From NCBI GenBank assembly GCA_026315105.1, contig CM048746.1, forward strand, positions 141,652,730 through 141,716,729: a stretch of 64,000 nucleotides of DNA, read 5' to 3'. Made by a program: the position numbers and the translations under genes. Source of the stretch: Locusta migratoria. Lineage: Eukaryota; Arthropoda; Insecta; Orthoptera; Acrididae. How positions within the stretch are numbered: position 1 is the stretch's first letter; every line of letters starts with the position of its first letter. Shown here piece after piece: positions 62,266 through 64,000 of the stretch. Under the pieces are notes generated by a model. That model saw only the letters and a program-made list of their open reading frames with translations, did not search any database and had not been told where the DNA came from.

Positions 62266-63260
62266 AGCAGTAGCATCCTCATAGGAAAGATACGGAAAGA
62301 GGAGAAACTGCCAACAGACTGGAAACGAGGTATAATCATGAAAAAGACGTAACTAACTGTAGCAACTGGCGCGGCATTACCCTATTGTCAGTACCGAGTA
62401 AGGTACTTTTGAGGATTATTTTAAACCGCATTCTGTGGAATGCAACTGAGGAGAGAGCAGGCAGGTTTTAGAAAACATCGAAGCTGTTTGGACCTTATCA
62501 ATTCTCTCCAAATTATTCTGGAACAAAGTGCAGAGTGACAACACACTCTCTACCTAACCTTCGTTGACTCTGAAAAGGCTTTCGACTCTGTCAATCGGAG
62601 AGTCATGCGGGATACACTTGCAAAGTATGACATCCCAACGAAGATCATTAACATCATCAAGGAAATGTATCAGGACTATGAATGCCAAGTACTACATAAT
62701 GGAGAACTGACAGAGCCTTTCCAAGTTAATTCGGGAGTACGACAAGGCTGTATTCTCTCGCCAACATTATTTTTTTTGGTTTTTTTGGTTGGAAAACAAA
62801 ACTCCGGCTTTTCAATAGCAATGTGAAGGCAGTTCTGATGTATGGTTGCAAAACTTGGAAAGTGACTAACCACATCAAAAACAACTCCAAGTTTTTATTA
62901 ACTGTTGTCTCTGGCGTATTTTAAATGTAAGATGGCCAAATATAATGACAAATCAAGATCTTTAGAGAGAGACAAATCAGCATCCAATCAACATACAAAT
63001 CAAGGAAAGAAAATGGAAATGGATTGGGCATACATTAAGAAAATCTGATGAAGCTATTGAAAAGGTGGCGTTGGACTGCAACCCTCAAGGAGTTAGGAAA
63101 CGCGGTCGTCCCAAACACACCTGGAAAAGAATGATCCAGAGAGAAGCTGCAGAGGATGGGAAAACCAGGAGTGAAGTGAAGAGACTTTGCAGAAATCGCA
63201 TCAGGTGGAGAAATTTCGTTTCGGCCCTATGTTCCAGAGGGAACAACAGTAATTAAGTCA
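62266..63260 (+). pseudogene. Second RTE-type retrotransposon, deleted RT and C-terminal domain
   Basis: RKEEKLPTDWKRGIIMK, HTLYLTFVDSEKAFDSVNRR (first Asp), IINIIKEMYQDYECQVLHNG and VNSGVRQGCILSPTLFFLVF; then a jump at about 62790 to VKAVLMYGCKTWKVTNHIKN, RKENGNGLGIH and NPQGVRKRGRPKHTWKRMIQ, ending FVSALCSRGN. The YADD block and palm C-terminus are deleted. The family differs from the 32.8 kb RTE: it has SEKAFDSV and ILSP in place of LEKAFDNV and SLSP. Confidence 0.75.
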
Positions 63261-64000
63261 AGTATTTTACAGTATTATAAGCTTCTGAACAATGTCATTA
63301 AGATGGCAAAAGTCTGTGTTATGCAGAAGGAATACCTAATTCTCAGGATAAAATAAAAACCATACGGTCAGTTGCAAAGGAAGTATCTGGTCAGCAGCAC
63401 AGAGGGTAAAATTTTACAAGTCGCGGCAAGGTGTCGAGTGTTGAGAGTTAGCAGCGGCAATAGTGGACCAATAGTAGCACAGATGACCGCCTATCAAATA
63501 TCATAGTAATAGTTTCCCCTTTAAAGTTGATTGTAAACTTAATACATTTTGAAACACGTGAAATTTTCTGCGGAAGATGATTTCACTGTAATTGTTTACA
63601 ATCACGAGAAGAATGCTAGCAGCATCCTATGAACAAAAAACGTAGAACTATTGCTGTTATTTACTTATGTCACAACACTGCAGTAATAATTTTTGCTTTA
63701 AGTAGAATAACATTGAGAAGGAAGCACCAAAATATTTGAGTAAACTGGGCATAATGGAAGACGGGACACAAGTCGTTGGCTTTGACCCATGACAAAATGT
63801 CGGAAAACCCATTACAGGATAGTATCTTAATACTTATGTACTGCAGGTAATAAATAATCTGTGGTTATCATTGTAAATTACAGAGTAAAAGAACAGAATG
63901 CACCACCGATCACACATCTCAGCCCAAAAAATAGTGTCTCTGGCACACACTCACGGAAAAAAAAGGATGAAATCCCGTTTCACCTTACAATCAGAGAGGA
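63261..64000. other. No gene recognised
   Basis: AT-rich sequence to the window end without a convincing open frame or repeat match. Confidence 0.35.

Overview
Eukaryotic, almost certainly insect, nuclear DNA. The window looks like intergenic sequence of a large orthopteran (grasshopper/locust-like) genome. That assignment is an inference: it rests on the density of transposable elements, on several tRNA-derived SINEs that share the tail phrase GGGACTGATGACCCCGTAG, and on the mix of RTE, I, CR1, L1/Tx1-like, Penelope-like, Ty3/gypsy, hAT, pogo and mariner pieces. I found no confident host gene, no functional tRNA or rRNA gene, and no bacterial feature or CRISPR array. Nearly every protein-like segment belongs to a mobile element, and most carry stops or frameshifts.

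Layout. 0-5 kb: SINE tails, an endonuclease scrap, a CR1-type RT C-terminus and two long homopolymers. 5-8 kb: the N-terminal part of a pogo/CENP-B-like transposase, then a TTF-zinc-finger hAT-like reading frame split by a 5'-truncated RTE. 8-13.7 kb: copy A of an unrecognised repeat ('X'), broken by two hAT-like elements (Z, W) that share one triplicated 8-bp target site, and by a SINE. 15.2-17 kb: copy A of a second unrecognised repeat ('Y'), with an ETS/CRE/YY1-like motif cluster followed by a 72-codon reading frame. 17.9-22.3 kb: a pogo/Tigger-like transposon carrying a Ty3/gypsy element that lacks integrase. 22.8-32.5 kb: a hAT-like shell (exact 8-bp target duplication) filled by an L1/Tx1-like element (E1), an RTE copy, SINEs and a fold-back element. 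32.6-40.9 kb: inverted second copies of X and Y. X here holds a near-full-length RTE that itself holds a SINE, and Y abuts a deleted mariner-like element. 41-47 kb: a hAT (DUF659-like) remnant and a second L1/Tx1-like element (E2). 47.5-54.1 kb: Penelope-like repeats and a long minus-strand I-clade retrotransposon. 54.2-58.2 kb: a CR1-like 5' half with PHD and esterase-like segments, an orphan gypsy integrase piece and a Penelope-like GIY-YIG domain. 58.2-64 kb: a tRNA-flanked inverted-repeat element, nested fold-back elements with SINEs, and a second RTE-type fragment.

The most useful property of the window is that many insertions have an empty counterpart in a paralogous copy here (X copy A against X copy B; one RTE copy against another). 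Boundaries, target duplications and insertion order can therefore be read directly. Repeats X and Y each keep a protein-like reading frame in two copies that I do not recognise. They are the best candidates for something undescribed.
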